Shown here: one piece after another, positions 16,584-25,597 of the stretch
Layout of the letters: each line of letters opens with the position of its first letter
Numbering within the stretch: position 1 is the first letter of the stretch
Origin: CAZGMJ01 sp964526785
GTDB taxonomy: Bacteria; Planctomycetota; Phycisphaerae; Sedimentisphaerales; Anaerobacaceae
NCBI GenBank assembly: GCA_964526785.1
Contig: CAZGMJ010000064.1
Span: forward strand, 1 to 30,172
Direction: 5' to 3'
DNA length: 30,172 nucleotides
Made by a program: the position numbers and the translations under genes
Notes under the pieces: model-generated
The model's input: only the letters and a program-made list of their open reading frames with translations
Told to the model about the DNA's origin: nothing
Database searches by the model: none

Positions 16584-16810
16584 CGACGCACGGTTGCCGC
16601 ATCGTCACCCCACCCTGCCGCGGCACCACAACCGATAACACTGCCATCAGTGCCGTGCCAAGCGCGAGGCAGATTTTCCTCATTACGGCCTGCCCCCGTG
16701 GTTGCCGACGGCTGCGGGCACGCCGGCACGCGGCTGGTAGTTCGGTCAAGGCCTCGTATCTCAGTGTTCTCCGGGCACAGCGCTCTCGACGCAGCTCAGC
16801 GTTTGCTTCC

Positions 16811-19800
16811 TTACCGTCCTCGCCTGTTTCCCGCGAGCAGGTTGATGACGAACTTCAGTGTATGAGGCCTGTCTCCCGAAAGCGTATATTCGGGATGCGT
16901 CCGCGCGCCCCATGAGTTGTCGCCGCCTACGCCGTGAAGCTTCGAATCGACGAATACCGTGTTGAACTCCCGCCGCGGCAGAAGATAGTCATGAGTGGCA
17001 CTCTGGACATCCTCCAGCGTATAGGGCCACGCACTGTAGCTCAAGGGGACCTCAACCATGTCGATTCTGAACCCCCGCCCCTTGCTGTCGGCGATCGTGA
17101 ACCACCGCGTATCCGACCGGTTCCCCGTGTCCTGAGAGCGAATGTACGCCCATACCATCTCATCGACGGTTTTGTCGTACACCGCGATCTCCGCACCGGT
17201 CTTCCTGTCCCAGTACGATTCATGCGGACCCCGCCCGTACCATCGAACGTTGTTATACTTCCTGGGCACAGCGAAAGTCACGCCAAAACGCGGCAACAGC
17301 GGAGCCTTCTTATCCGGATCGGGCTTGTACTCTGCGGAAACGCCAATTCTCCCCGTGCCGTAAATATCGTACCGGATTGTATAAGCTGCATCGTTAACCG
17401 GCAGCGTCATATCCGCCGTGATTGTGACGTGTCCCCGGTCTGCGAACCGTGTCCGGATTCTTGTCAGTTTCCGTCGGGCCGCCGCATCACGCCACGCACC
17501 CAGACGACCCCGATAGTTGTTTCTCATCTGGTTGTCGTTCGGCGCCTTCCAGAAGTTGGGAACCAGCGGCTCTGTGAGCAGTTCCTCGCCGCCATGTTTC
17601 AGCGATTCGACCGCCGCGTTTTGCTGGCTGACGACAACGGCGAAATCGGCGCCCGCGACAGTCAATGCCTCTTTGGTAATGTCGAGCGTAAGCGGTTTGC
17701 CCTTCGCACGTGGAAATATCGGTGCTGCCTTTTTTTCGCGGAGAGCAAACTGATTCCATGCGACAATGTGATGCCTTGCAGCCCAATCCGTCGCTTTGGG
17801 GAGCCTGAAGTACACGGTTAGTAGCGCTTCACGTGTGCCTTTCAGCTTGCTGACCGGAATCCTTACGGTGTAGTCCTGTTGCGGCGGCACATCCAACCGA
17901 CCAAGTGACCCCGACTGTCTCTTCCGCCCATCAATGCGCAGCGTCCAGTGACAAACGTACCGATTGAGATTGGCGAAGAAGTTCTTGTTGAACACCCGAA
18001 CAGTCACAGGATCAGTGTCTACCAGCGTAGTACGAACGTTCTGGTAGACCTTTTTCACCTCCCAAAGATGTGGATTGACTCTGCGGTCCGGCTGAATCAA
18101 TCCGTTGCAGCAGAAATTCTCATCGTTCGGAACGTCGCCGAAGTCGCCCCCGTAAGCAAGGAATCGCTTGACCCCGCGCGGATTCGGAAGGGGCGCGTAG
18201 CCGGCGACCTTTGCCAGATCCATATCGAGCACCAGCCCATCGCTGCTCCGCGCATCCGGGTTGGCCACCTCCTCGGCCGAGAGCGCTCGCCTGTAGATCC
18301 GAGCCCGGCGAATCGGAAGCCCCGACACCCGCCCCGGAATCTCGGAATTGCGCCCGATGTTGACGCCATAACTGCTCGAATCGATTCTTCCTCCGGGCAG
18401 ATTCGTCTCGACAATTTGCCTGCCGTTGACGTAAACGAACATCTTCTCGCCGTCGTAAACGCCCGTAAGCCTGTTCCAGCCCTTCTTCAATCCCGTGCCC
18501 TCATACGACTGCGTTCGGGCACTGGTCCAACCGCCCTGATGCAGGACGAATGCAATACCTCCCTGATCGAGCCGCAACAGATACTGATGATCCCCCTTCG
18601 ATATCAACGGGCAGTAATCCGAACCCGGCCGGTCGCCCTTGAATTCCGCCTCCAGCGTCAGAGGCCCTGTGATCTCGAGTGCTTCGGCTTCGTCCAGAGC
18701 GACCGCACCTGTAAGCCCCTCGTCGCTGATATCACCTTCTACGACCAGTCCTTCGACGCCGGCGGCGCTGTCCTTTACTCGCGGTCGCTTTCCATCAGGC
18801 ACAGGCTTGTACAGCGCCTGATCCACCCAGTCCCAAATCGAGCCGCCCTGCAGCGCGGGATACTGCTCAATCGCATCCCAGTAATCCTGAAGATTGCCGA
18901 CGCTGTTGCCCATCGCATGGGCGTACTCGCACAGAATCAGCGGCCTGTCCGGATCAGATTGTGCGTAGCCCACGATACGCTCAATCGACGGATACATCCA
19001 GCAGACCACATCCGTATTCGGCCCCGTCCCCGCCCGCTCGTAATGCACCGGCCGCGACGGATCACGCTGCTTGATGAAATCGTATGACGCCTTGAAGTTC
19101 ACACCGTCACCCGCCTCATTGCCCATCGACCACATAATGACGCATGGATGATTCTTGTCCCGCTCGACCATCCGCCGTATGCGATCCACATGCGCCTTCT
19201 CCCACTTCGGGTCCTTCGCCAATGACTCTCGTCCATAGCCCATGCCGTGCGATTCGATATTTGCCTCATCGATCACATACAACCCATATCGGTCACACAG
19301 GTCGTACCATCGCGGATCATCCGGATAATGGCTCGTGCGAACCGTATTGATGTTGAACTGCTTCATCAATTCAATATCCCGCACCATCGATTCGACCGAA
19401 ACCGTATGCCCCGTCTCCGGATCGTGTTCGTGACGATTGACGCCCTTGATGTAAATCGGCTGCCCGTTTACCAGAAGCTGCGCATCGGCAATCTGGATCT
19501 TGCGGAATCCGACATTGTGGCTGAGCACCTCAAGAACCTTGCCGGACTTGTCGGTCAGTTTGAGCACGAGCTTATAGAGATTCGGAGTCTCCGCCGTCCA
19601 CTTGTCCGGGGTCTTGAGTTTGATGCTGGGCGAGAGTCTGGCCTCGCCGTCGGCGTCCACCTTCACCGAATCGATGGCAATCGAAGCAACTTGCTTCTTT
19701 CTGCCGCCAAAGAGTGTTGCTGTCACGCCACATTCGGCGGCTTGTTCAGCCCGATTCACCAGGTCGATCTCCACCTTCATGGTCGCATCACGATACTGAT

Positions 19801-20575
19801 CGTCCAGATCGGTCCGCACGAAGAAGTCGCGGATGTGCACGTTGGGCGTCGACCACAGGTACACATCTCGAAATATCCCGCTCAGACGCCAGAAGTCCTG
19901 ATCTTCCAGATAGCTTCCATCCGAGTGCTGATACACCTCGGCGGCCAGCATGTTTCTGCCCGGACGAAGATATCGCGTGATGTTGAATATCGCCGGCGTA
20001 CGACTGCCCTGGTTGTAGCCGACCTTCTCGCCGTTAATCCACAGATAGAACGCCGATTCCGTCCCCTCGAACTGGACAAATACCTGCCGCCCCTTCCAGT
20101 TCTTCGGCGTCTCGAAGCTCGTCCTGTACGACCCGACCTGGTTCCGCCATTTGTAAGTCGTGTAATTCCTCGGCGGTTCGCCCATCACGTTCGGCGGGTC
20201 CTTCCTGAATGGATATGTGATGTTCACGTAAAGCGGGATGCCATAACCCTGCATTTGCCAGTTGCTCGGCACAGGTATCTCATCCCACGAGCTGTCGTCG
20301 TAGCCGCTCTTATAGAACTCAACCGGCCGCTCGGATGGATTGGGCGACCACTTGAACTTCCACAACCCGTTGAGCGAGCGATAATATGGCGATGAAGCCC
20401 TGTCATCCTCGATCGCGGACTTGACATCCGGATACACCATCATCGTCGTATGCGGCCGTTCTTTCCCTATGTCAAACACCGATGGATTCTCCCAGTCCGG
20501 CTTCTCTCCGGCCGGTGCATACGCGGGTATCAGTACAAGTCCTGCAACTATCATCATTTCGATCTTGGAACGCAC
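16811..20575 (-). CDS. GH2 beta-galactosidase (LacZ-type) with inserted LamG-like domain
   Basis: This is a 1254-residue protein. The start codon is GTG at 20575, supported by AAAGGAG (20589-20583) seven bases away. Residues 1-22 are a signal peptide. The order is: GH2 sugar-binding domain (about 65-240, with RNQVGSYRTSFE and DQDFWRLSGIFRDVYLW), Ig-like domain (about 245-355), TIM barrel with NVGFRKI, RTSHYPDDPRWYDLCD, acid/base E487 in SMGNEAG and nucleophile E550 in LILCEYAHAMGN, a second Ig-like domain, and the C-terminal Bgal small chain (NFWKAPNDNQ near 1007-1016). About residues 605-790 are an extra concanavalin-A/LamG-like module (SGLPIRRARIYRRALSAEEV), which splits the barrel after WDWVDQ; the barrel resumes with KRFLAYGGDFGD. 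It removes terminal beta-galactose, probably from desulfated oligosaccharides outside the cytoplasm. Confidence 0.94.
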   Translation of the reverse strand: MRSKIEMMIVAGLVLIPAYAPAGEKPDWENPSVFDIGKERPHTTMMVYPDVKSAIEDDRASSPYYRSLNGLWKFKWSPNPSERPVEFYKSGYDDSSWDEIPVPSNWQMQGYGIPLYVNITYPFRKDPPNVMGEPPRNYTTYKWRNQVGSYRTSFETPKNWKGRQVFVQFEGTESAFYLWINGEKVGYNQGSRTPAIFNITRYLRPGRNMLAAEVYQHSDGSYLEDQDFWRLSGIFRDVYLWSTPNVHIRDFFVRTDLDDQYRDATMKVEIDLVNRAEQAAECGVTATLFGGRKKQVASIAIDSVKVDADGEARLSPSIKLKTPDKWTAETPNLYKLVLKLTDKSGKVLEVLSHNVGFRKIQIADAQLLVNGQPIYIKGVNRHEHDPETGHTVSVESMVRDIELMKQFNINTVRTSHYPDDPRWYDLCDRYGLYVIDEANIESHGMGYGRESLAKDPKWEKAHVDRIRRMVERDKNHPCVIMWSMGNEAGDGVNFKASYDFIKQRDPSRPVHYERAGTGPNTDVVCWMYPSIERIVGYAQSDPDRPLILCEYAHAMGNSVGNLQDYWDAIEQYPALQGGSIWDWVDQALYKPVPDGKRPRVKDSAAGVEGLVVEGDISDEGLTGAVALDEAEALEITGPLTLEAEFKGDRPGSDYCPLISKGDHQYLLRLDQGGIAFVLHQGGWTSARTQSYEGTGLKKGWNRLTGVYDGEKMFVYVNGRQIVETNLPGGRIDSSSYGVNIGRNSEIPGRVSGLPIRRARIYRRALSAEEVANPDARSSDGLVLDMDLAKVAGYAPLPNPRGVKRFLAYGGDFGDVPNDENFCCNGLIQPDRRVNPHLWEVKKVYQNVRTTLVDTDPVTVRVFNKNFFANLNRYVCHWTLRIDGRKRQSGSLGRLDVPPQQDYTVRIPVSKLKGTREALLTVYFRLPKATDWAARHHIVAWNQFALREKKAAPIFPRAKGKPLTLDITKEALTVAGADFAVVVSQQNAAVESLKHGGEELLTEPLVPNFWKAPNDNQMRNNYRGRLGAWRDAAARRKLTRIRTRFADRGHVTITADMTLPVNDAAYTIRYDIYGTGRIGVSAEYKPDPDKKAPLLPRFGVTFAVPRKYNNVRWYGRGPHESYWDRKTGAEIAVYDKTVDEMVWAYIRSQDTGNRSDTRWFTIADSKGRGFRIDMVEVPLSYSAWPYTLEDVQSATHDYLLPRREFNTVFVDSKLHGVGGDNSWGARTHPEYTLSGDRPHTLKFVINLLAGNRRGR

Positions 20576-20756
20576 GGATCGACTCCTTTAATTGAAGAAA
20601 TCTGCGTCAAAACGGCTCTTGACGATTGCGGAACGCAAACCGCACATATCGAAACGCCGAGTCCGACCAACCAGCGTGATTCTATCGGTGTTCGGTAGGC
20701 AGAGCAAATGGAATTGCCTGGAGACCTGCGATGATCGGTGACTGCTCAATATGGCG

Positions 20757-21842
20757 TCACTGTTTCTTCCCGTATGCTTCAGGATTGGACAGAGCAGGAT
20801 AGGCTATCGCATGGAAGGCCTCACTGTTGATCGCCTCCGGACCGTTCACCCAGAGCACCCGGCCGCCTCTGACTTGCTTGAGCACGACGTCCCTGAAGCA
20901 GGCGGGATTCAGCGCAACAAAGAAACTCCCATCGCTGTATGCGTCGCCGTTGCCATAGACCGAAGCATTATGCTGCAGTCTTGAAACCACGCCGCCCGGA
21001 TTGAACTTATCCTGGTAAGGCGCTTTGAGGAACGGCACGTCCACATCAGACAATACCTTCCACTGGCCTGCCACCGTGTCGAACCGCGCAGCGTCGTTGG
21101 ACGGCAGGGCCTTGAATCGGTCGGGACGTTCTTGCTGGGGCCAGTCGTGGTGATCCATGTCCAGCACGAGCATATTGCGACAGACTATTTCACTGGCCCA
21201 TCGGTCGTGTCCGTTGTAGGCGTAGGCGGCGACGTAGAACACCACCACTTTGTCTGCGATACTCTTGTCCATAAGATAGGCCGAGGCCAGGGTCAGAGAC
21301 TGGCCGCCCATGGCAACGATCACGGGACGGCCGGGATGCTTTTCGTATTGCCTCCTGATAGTCTCGACATAGAGGCGGGCGCCGGCGGTGTTCTTCTGCG
21401 CCTCATTGCTCGTATTGCCGAGAGTAATCGCAGGGATATGCTTCATTCCGGACCGAACAGCCCTTTCACGGGTGAGGTAGGCCGACTTCTCCCAGGCCGG
21501 CATGTGACGGCCTTTGAATACCGCCGCACGCACCGGCGTGATGATCAGTCCGGCCAGATTGACTTCGCCCAGACTCGCCAGTGCCATCAGCACGTCGTCA
21601 TCCAGAATATCCGCGTATTCATCGTTATCGTAGATGATCGGATTCTCCACTTTCTTCCCCGTCCGAGCCGTTACGCCGTGGATGTAGAGTCCGTCGGGAT
21701 ACCCCGGACGGTCGAAACCCCAATCGCCGAGCACAGGGTCCGGATTGTTCGACCAGTCGGTGGTTCTGTCATTCCATTGCAGCGCATGAGCCTGGCTGAT
21801 GATAGCCAGCACGAAGATCGTTATTGTCACTTTATGTAGCAT
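20757..21842 (-). CDS. Secreted nucleoside-hydrolase-like protein
   Basis: This 361-residue protein is taken from ATG at 21842 (MLHKVT), which gives a compact signal peptide (1-20, ending AHA-L). In-frame alternatives at 21854 and TTG 21878 overlap promoter elements and lack ribosome binding sites. YDNDEYADILDDDVLMAL (71-88) is an Asp-rich variant of the DxDxxxDD calcium-binding motif of inosine-uridine nucleoside hydrolases. Gly-rich VAMGGQS and a conserved HDRWASEIVCRN segment fit the same fold. Exported relatives occur often in PVC and Bacteroidota glycan loci, where they have been proposed to act on other N- or O-glycosides; the true substrate is unknown. The extra residues between the Asp pairs (EYADIL) make it divergent. 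It lies between the beta-galactosidase and the LCAT-like gene, all read leftward. It has its own near-consensus promoter and probably no leader. Confidence 0.8.
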   Translation of the reverse strand: MLHKVTITIFVLAIISQAHALQWNDRTTDWSNNPDPVLGDWGFDRPGYPDGLYIHGVTARTGKKVENPIIYDNDEYADILDDDVLMALASLGEVNLAGLIITPVRAAVFKGRHMPAWEKSAYLTRERAVRSGMKHIPAITLGNTSNEAQKNTAGARLYVETIRRQYEKHPGRPVIVAMGGQSLTLASAYLMDKSIADKVVVFYVAAYAYNGHDRWASEIVCRNMLVLDMDHHDWPQQERPDRFKALPSNDAARFDTVAGQWKVLSDVDVPFLKAPYQDKFNPGGVVSRLQHNASVYGNGDAYSDGSFFVALNPACFRDVVLKQVRGGRVLWVNGPEAINSEAFHAIAYPALSNPEAYGKKQ

Positions 21843-21849
21843 AACGGCG

Positions 21850-21878
21850 ATCATATATCGTTGCAGATTGAGTGTCAA
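21850..21878 (-). promoter_or_regulatory. Near-consensus sigma70 promoter producing a leaderless mRNA
   Basis: Reading leftward, the perfect -35 box TTGACA (21878-21873) is separated by exactly 17 bases from the -10 box TATGAT (21855-21850; one mismatch). The expected start falls at 21843-21842, the A of the proposed ATG, so there is no room for a ribosome binding site. Confidence 0.65.
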
Positions 21879-21934
21879 TACAAGCGCTCCTCAGCAACTG
21901 GTCACCGCGTAAGGAGCTTTTGCTGCCAGCGCCA

Positions 21935-24900
21935 TCACCGGTTCACTGTCAGAGAGCGGACAATCTCCTCGCATTCCTCGATATCGAAACTCGTCACTTT
22001 CCCGACATATCGCAATTGCCAGGGCAGTGGGCCGAAGGCGTTCTGGTAAATGAGTGCTTTGATCTCCTGGCCTTCCCACGTGTACCGGTAGCTGAACCAG
22101 TGCCCGGACACGCCGGACCAGTGCTGCCACGATTCCAGATCGTGGAAATCCGGATGCTCGCTCTTCTCCTTGGCAATGGCCTTTTCCTGGAATGCCATCT
22201 CGGATATGTCCCGCGGTTTGGCACGCCATGTAACCAGGACGATTCGATCGAGGTTTCCCTTGGCATTCTGAACTCTCAGCGACAGGGGCCAGTTGTCGGA
22301 TTCGAACTTTTCGAATTGAGGCGGACTCTGAATGACAACCCCTTTCGGGCCCTGATGAGTGATCCAGCCGCGATGCGTTTCCACCTCCCGGACAGCTTGT
22401 ATCATCGCCTTTTCAGCAGCCTCAATTGCACTGGTGGCCTGCTGAACCGCGGCGGCGGTCATCTCAGGTGAGTGCTGAGATATTTGCCAGCCCCCCCGAA
22501 TCTGTTTCATAGCGTCTTCGCAGACGCGCAATACTTTCATCATGCCGTGCGGGCAATCGGCCGGATCGGTCGAACCTCGGAATAAGGGACCTTCGGCATT
22601 CCTGTACCGCAGATAATCCTCTTTGGCCTGTGCGACAAAACCTCGTGCACGACTATACCCCGCTCGCTGACGTTCATCGCAAGAGTCTCGAATTGCCCTG
22701 TCCAGCCGACTCAATGCGACGTTCAGCTTATGCTCCATCGGCCAGAGCGTGAAATCGAAAACGGGCTTCTTCTGCTTTGCACCGTTCGTAATCGTGAACT
22801 GACCGGATGCTATGACTTCACCATCCATGACCAACTCCACGCGATAGTCGCCCAATACCTTGTAGCTGTCCCCGTCGGTGGATCCCCAACCATGCGCGTA
22901 GTACGATCTGGTCCAACCGGCCTTCCGCTGGAAGTGGATGTGCTGGCGATTCATTTCTCGACCGTCCGGCATGTACCAGACCGCCTCAAACTCGATATCC
23001 GTATCGGCCCTGAGTGCTGGATATTCCAGTTCCAGATGCCAGAAGACGAAGCGCGTGGAGTTTGTGTCGAAAGTCTGCTGGAACGTACGCTCACCAACAG
23101 GAGGCGGCCTCCGGTCACTCTCGAAGAAGCCGAACTTCACGATGTCGGCGTTCAAAGAGGGAATATCAGCAGCATCCTTCTTCACTTCGGCAACCCCCGG
23201 AGAGGGCCGGAGTATTCTGGATTGATCCGCCTTTCTTATTGTCATCTGCGGAAGTGATGATTCCGTTATCCTGCCTGGGTCCGCCTCAAAGGATGCAACT
23301 GTGCCGTCTTGAACGTCGACTTCGTCAAAAGAAAAGGAAGTGCTGCGTCCTTTTGTCTTGCTGGTTATTTCAAGAGAGAATCTGCCGTCCCTGATGCCCT
23401 TTACCTGAACGGCAAGCGGTTTGCCGATGCCGGCGACAGAGGCATGCTCAGTCTCGCCCATAACAAGAAACGTGCCCGGCAAAGCCTGTTCGATCACGCC
23501 TTCCTCATTGTATCCGAGCGTTCTTCCGGTTGCTTCGTCTTTTATGGAAAGATGGGCGTCAGACCGTAATGTGAAGTCCACAGACGGCTCGTCGTCAACG
23601 AGAGTTGCAGGGTCCGGTGAGCCCGTGACTCGAAACGGCACTCCTTTGAGGATACCTTCCACTATCGCCTGAACAACCATATTGTTGGGCAGGGATCCGT
23701 GAATGCCGCTTGAATAGAATCCTTTATCGTGTTCGATAAAATATGTTCTGGTTGTATTCTTGATGTTTGCGGATCGTAGCGGAACCGTACCGTCTCCATT
23801 TCCAAAGAAGGGGTCCAAAACGACCCTGCTGCCTGCATACTCCAGATAGTAATTGTCCTTAGGCAGCGCCGGTCTCAGGACAAAGCCTTCAAGGGTCTGG
23901 ACCCCGATTCCGATGATGGCATAGTGTTTGACGTCGCCCGCTAACGCGACCGGATTGGAAGATGTTCCCACAATGCTGTAAAAAGGTCCCGCCTTTTCCA
24001 ACAGCATCTTGTTCATGGATCGAGTATTCAAACCCGCCGGTGCGCCGCTGCGTTCAGTGCCCTTGTATCGTATCTTGCTGTAAACCTCCCGGTTCGGTAT
24101 CTCCTCAAAGGTCTCTGTGTCGATGACGAAGTCGTATTGCGGCAGAAGCTGGTACGTAGCGGCGGCGTTCTGCAGCAGGTCTTTCATGAAATCTCGCGAC
24201 ACCAGTGGGTTGCCGAACGTATAGCCCATCAACAAGCCATAGAAAGGCTTCGGGGAACCGGCATATGGACTGCCGATTGAGATGATCGTGTCAACTTTGT
24301 CCGGGTTCCGCACGGCATACGCCCTTGAGATCAGGCCGCCCATACTGTGTGCGATCAGAATGACCTTTTCCGAATTTGTTTTTGCTCGGACACCATTCAC
24401 GTATCTGTCCAAACTGCTTAATTGGGCCGTGTTGTCCAGCCTCCAGTCATATCCCCACGCAAACAGGTTCTCATCTTCAACATACGACATCCCGTTTTCG
24501 AATTCTATTGATTGGATGTGTTCTATCAGGTTGTGATACACCCCGAGTTGCGAAAAAAATGGATCGGCCCCCGAAAGCTTTGATCGTATGATATCCCTCG
24601 GAAAGACATCTTTGTCCACCGGAATGCCTTGTTCGTTCAATAACATGCACTTCAAATCTGTCAGCGAATACGGCACAGGCCACAACTCCCTGGGCAAGTC
24701 GGCGGCTTTCACGTAGAGTTGCGTCCCTGCAACCCCCGGCAGGAAGATGATCGGAAAGTGGTCTTCGCCGGGTTCCAGATTCGCAATGATGTTCCTGCAT
24801 AGGCTCTTCAGGATTGCCTTTCCGGCGGCATCGGTCACAAAACTCTCATCCCGTCGATTGCTCAACGTCGCCCTGATCACCCATTCGCCCTGCAGCGCAT

Positions 24901-25351
24901 AAATCCCGATCCACGGGCGCGATATGGGCGTCCCATCCCGTCTGAGCCTCGGGAAATCGTACATAATGCTCTTGGCCCCGAAACCGAGGTTCTCCTGTAA
25001 TAGTCTCCTGTCGTTGCCGTTCTTAACCCAGCCCTCGTGCATTTCATGTTCCTTGGACGCCAGCGCAGTGGTGTTGAAACGACGCAAACTGACGAGGAGG
25101 TTGGCGCTCCTTCCATATCCCCCGCCGGCTTTCTCCAGGCCTGCATGGGCGGATGAACCGTCTCGGTGCTGGCTCGTCCGTATTTCGTTGTTGCTGGGCC
25201 AGTTGCCAAGTTCCGGCGTGGCGGCGATTCCCTTCTTGAGCAGCTCGGCCGGATCGTCGGCCACCAGCGGCCGAGACAGAAAAGACAGGCATAGCAACAC
25301 ACAAAAGAAGGAAATGTCGTTCATTCGGGTGTCCGGCCGATTCTTAACCAT
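21935..25351 (-). CDS. Large exported alpha/beta hydrolase with LCAT-like catalytic domain
   Basis: This is an 1138-residue protein. The ATG at 25351 is supported by GGAGG six bases upstream. The signal sequence spans about 1-31 and cleaves near LVA-D. Residues about 40-195 form an N-terminal mixed domain. The catalytic part begins with FPIIFLPGVAGTQLYV (199-214), the oxyanion-loop signature of the lecithin:cholesterol acyltransferase/PDAT family. The nucleophile is S336 in AHSMGG, the acid is D520 in GNGDGTVP, and the base is H551 in IHGSLPNN. About 735-855 form an Ig-like domain, about 870-990 are helical, and the last 135 residues form an alpha/beta domain resembling a PsbP/Mog1-like fold. 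The family acts on lipid or ester acyl groups; here it could remove acyl or acetyl groups from polysaccharide or lipid. At more than twice the usual length, it is an unusual multidomain member. Confidence 0.8.
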   Translation of the reverse strand: MVKNRPDTRMNDISFFCVLLCLSFLSRPLVADDPAELLKKGIAATPELGNWPSNNEIRTSQHRDGSSAHAGLEKAGGGYGRSANLLVSLRRFNTTALASKEHEMHEGWVKNGNDRRLLQENLGFGAKSIMYDFPRLRRDGTPISRPWIGIYALQGEWVIRATLSNRRDESFVTDAAGKAILKSLCRNIIANLEPGEDHFPIIFLPGVAGTQLYVKAADLPRELWPVPYSLTDLKCMLLNEQGIPVDKDVFPRDIIRSKLSGADPFFSQLGVYHNLIEHIQSIEFENGMSYVEDENLFAWGYDWRLDNTAQLSSLDRYVNGVRAKTNSEKVILIAHSMGGLISRAYAVRNPDKVDTIISIGSPYAGSPKPFYGLLMGYTFGNPLVSRDFMKDLLQNAAATYQLLPQYDFVIDTETFEEIPNREVYSKIRYKGTERSGAPAGLNTRSMNKMLLEKAGPFYSIVGTSSNPVALAGDVKHYAIIGIGVQTLEGFVLRPALPKDNYYLEYAGSRVVLDPFFGNGDGTVPLRSANIKNTTRTYFIEHDKGFYSSGIHGSLPNNMVVQAIVEGILKGVPFRVTGSPDPATLVDDEPSVDFTLRSDAHLSIKDEATGRTLGYNEEGVIEQALPGTFLVMGETEHASVAGIGKPLAVQVKGIRDGRFSLEITSKTKGRSTSFSFDEVDVQDGTVASFEADPGRITESSLPQMTIRKADQSRILRPSPGVAEVKKDAADIPSLNADIVKFGFFESDRRPPPVGERTFQQTFDTNSTRFVFWHLELEYPALRADTDIEFEAVWYMPDGREMNRQHIHFQRKAGWTRSYYAHGWGSTDGDSYKVLGDYRVELVMDGEVIASGQFTITNGAKQKKPVFDFTLWPMEHKLNVALSRLDRAIRDSCDERQRAGYSRARGFVAQAKEDYLRYRNAEGPLFRGSTDPADCPHGMMKVLRVCEDAMKQIRGGWQISQHSPEMTAAAVQQATSAIEAAEKAMIQAVREVETHRGWITHQGPKGVVIQSPPQFEKFESDNWPLSLRVQNAKGNLDRIVLVTWRAKPRDISEMAFQEKAIAKEKSEHPDFHDLESWQHWSGVSGHWFSYRYTWEGQEIKALIYQNAFGPLPWQLRYVGKVTSFDIEECEEIVRSLTVNR

Positions 25352-25454
25352 TCCAAGCCTCCATAGCGTACGGACCTGTCTAAAGGGCGAAAAAGGGTGC
25401 CCGAGGGATTATCACTGTCATACCTCCGGCCTGTTTACCGTGGGAGACACGGGG

Positions 25455-25476
25455 TGTCAATGTGTTTCTCTTGACA
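25455..25476. promoter_or_regulatory. Symmetric TGTCAA-N10-TTGACA element
   Basis: The two arms are perfect inverse copies and each reads as an ideal -35 box pointing outward. The leftward one is followed after 17 bases by a poor -10 box (TAAACA). The symmetry suits a dimeric regulator site as well as back-to-back promoters for the LCAT-like gene and the rightward genes. Confidence 0.4.
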
Positions 25477-25557
25477 TTCTGTGCCCCTTGCTGAACCGGC
25501 TCGCCTCTAATGCCGGCCGGTCATTATCGCTGTCGTCATCACGCTTTCCCGGATCGC

Positions 25558-25597
25558 CGATGCACCGGTGGAGTCGGTGCATCGAACCGTAGGGTTC
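25558..25597. repeat. Two adjacent hairpins
   Basis: CGATGCACCG (25558-25567) and CGGTGCATCG (25575-25584) form a perfect 10-base stem with loop GTGGAGT. It is directly followed by GAACC/GGTTC (25584-25588 and 25593-25597) around GTAG, sharing one base. There is no T tract on either side, so a simple terminator is unlikely. A structured RNA or protein-binding DNA site is possible. Confidence 0.5.

Noticed and set aside
16516..16683. Short minus-strand frame starting MRKICLALGTALMAVLSVVV, like a signal peptide
   Set aside because: It overlaps the 3' end of the sulfatase ending at 16583, encodes only 55 residues, has no domain after the hydrophobic stretch and only a weak ribosome binding site. 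A small peptide cannot be fully excluded.
17948..20395. Two long plus-strand open frames (379 and 382 codons) inside the beta-galactosidase
   Set aside because: Both are antisense to a complete GH2 enzyme with catalytic motifs in order, and they have no recognisable domain or signal peptide.
25558..25597. Possible tRNA with long variable arm
   Set aside because: A GGTTCAAGA string resembles a T-loop, but no matching T-stem, acceptor stem or anticodon arm could be built around it.
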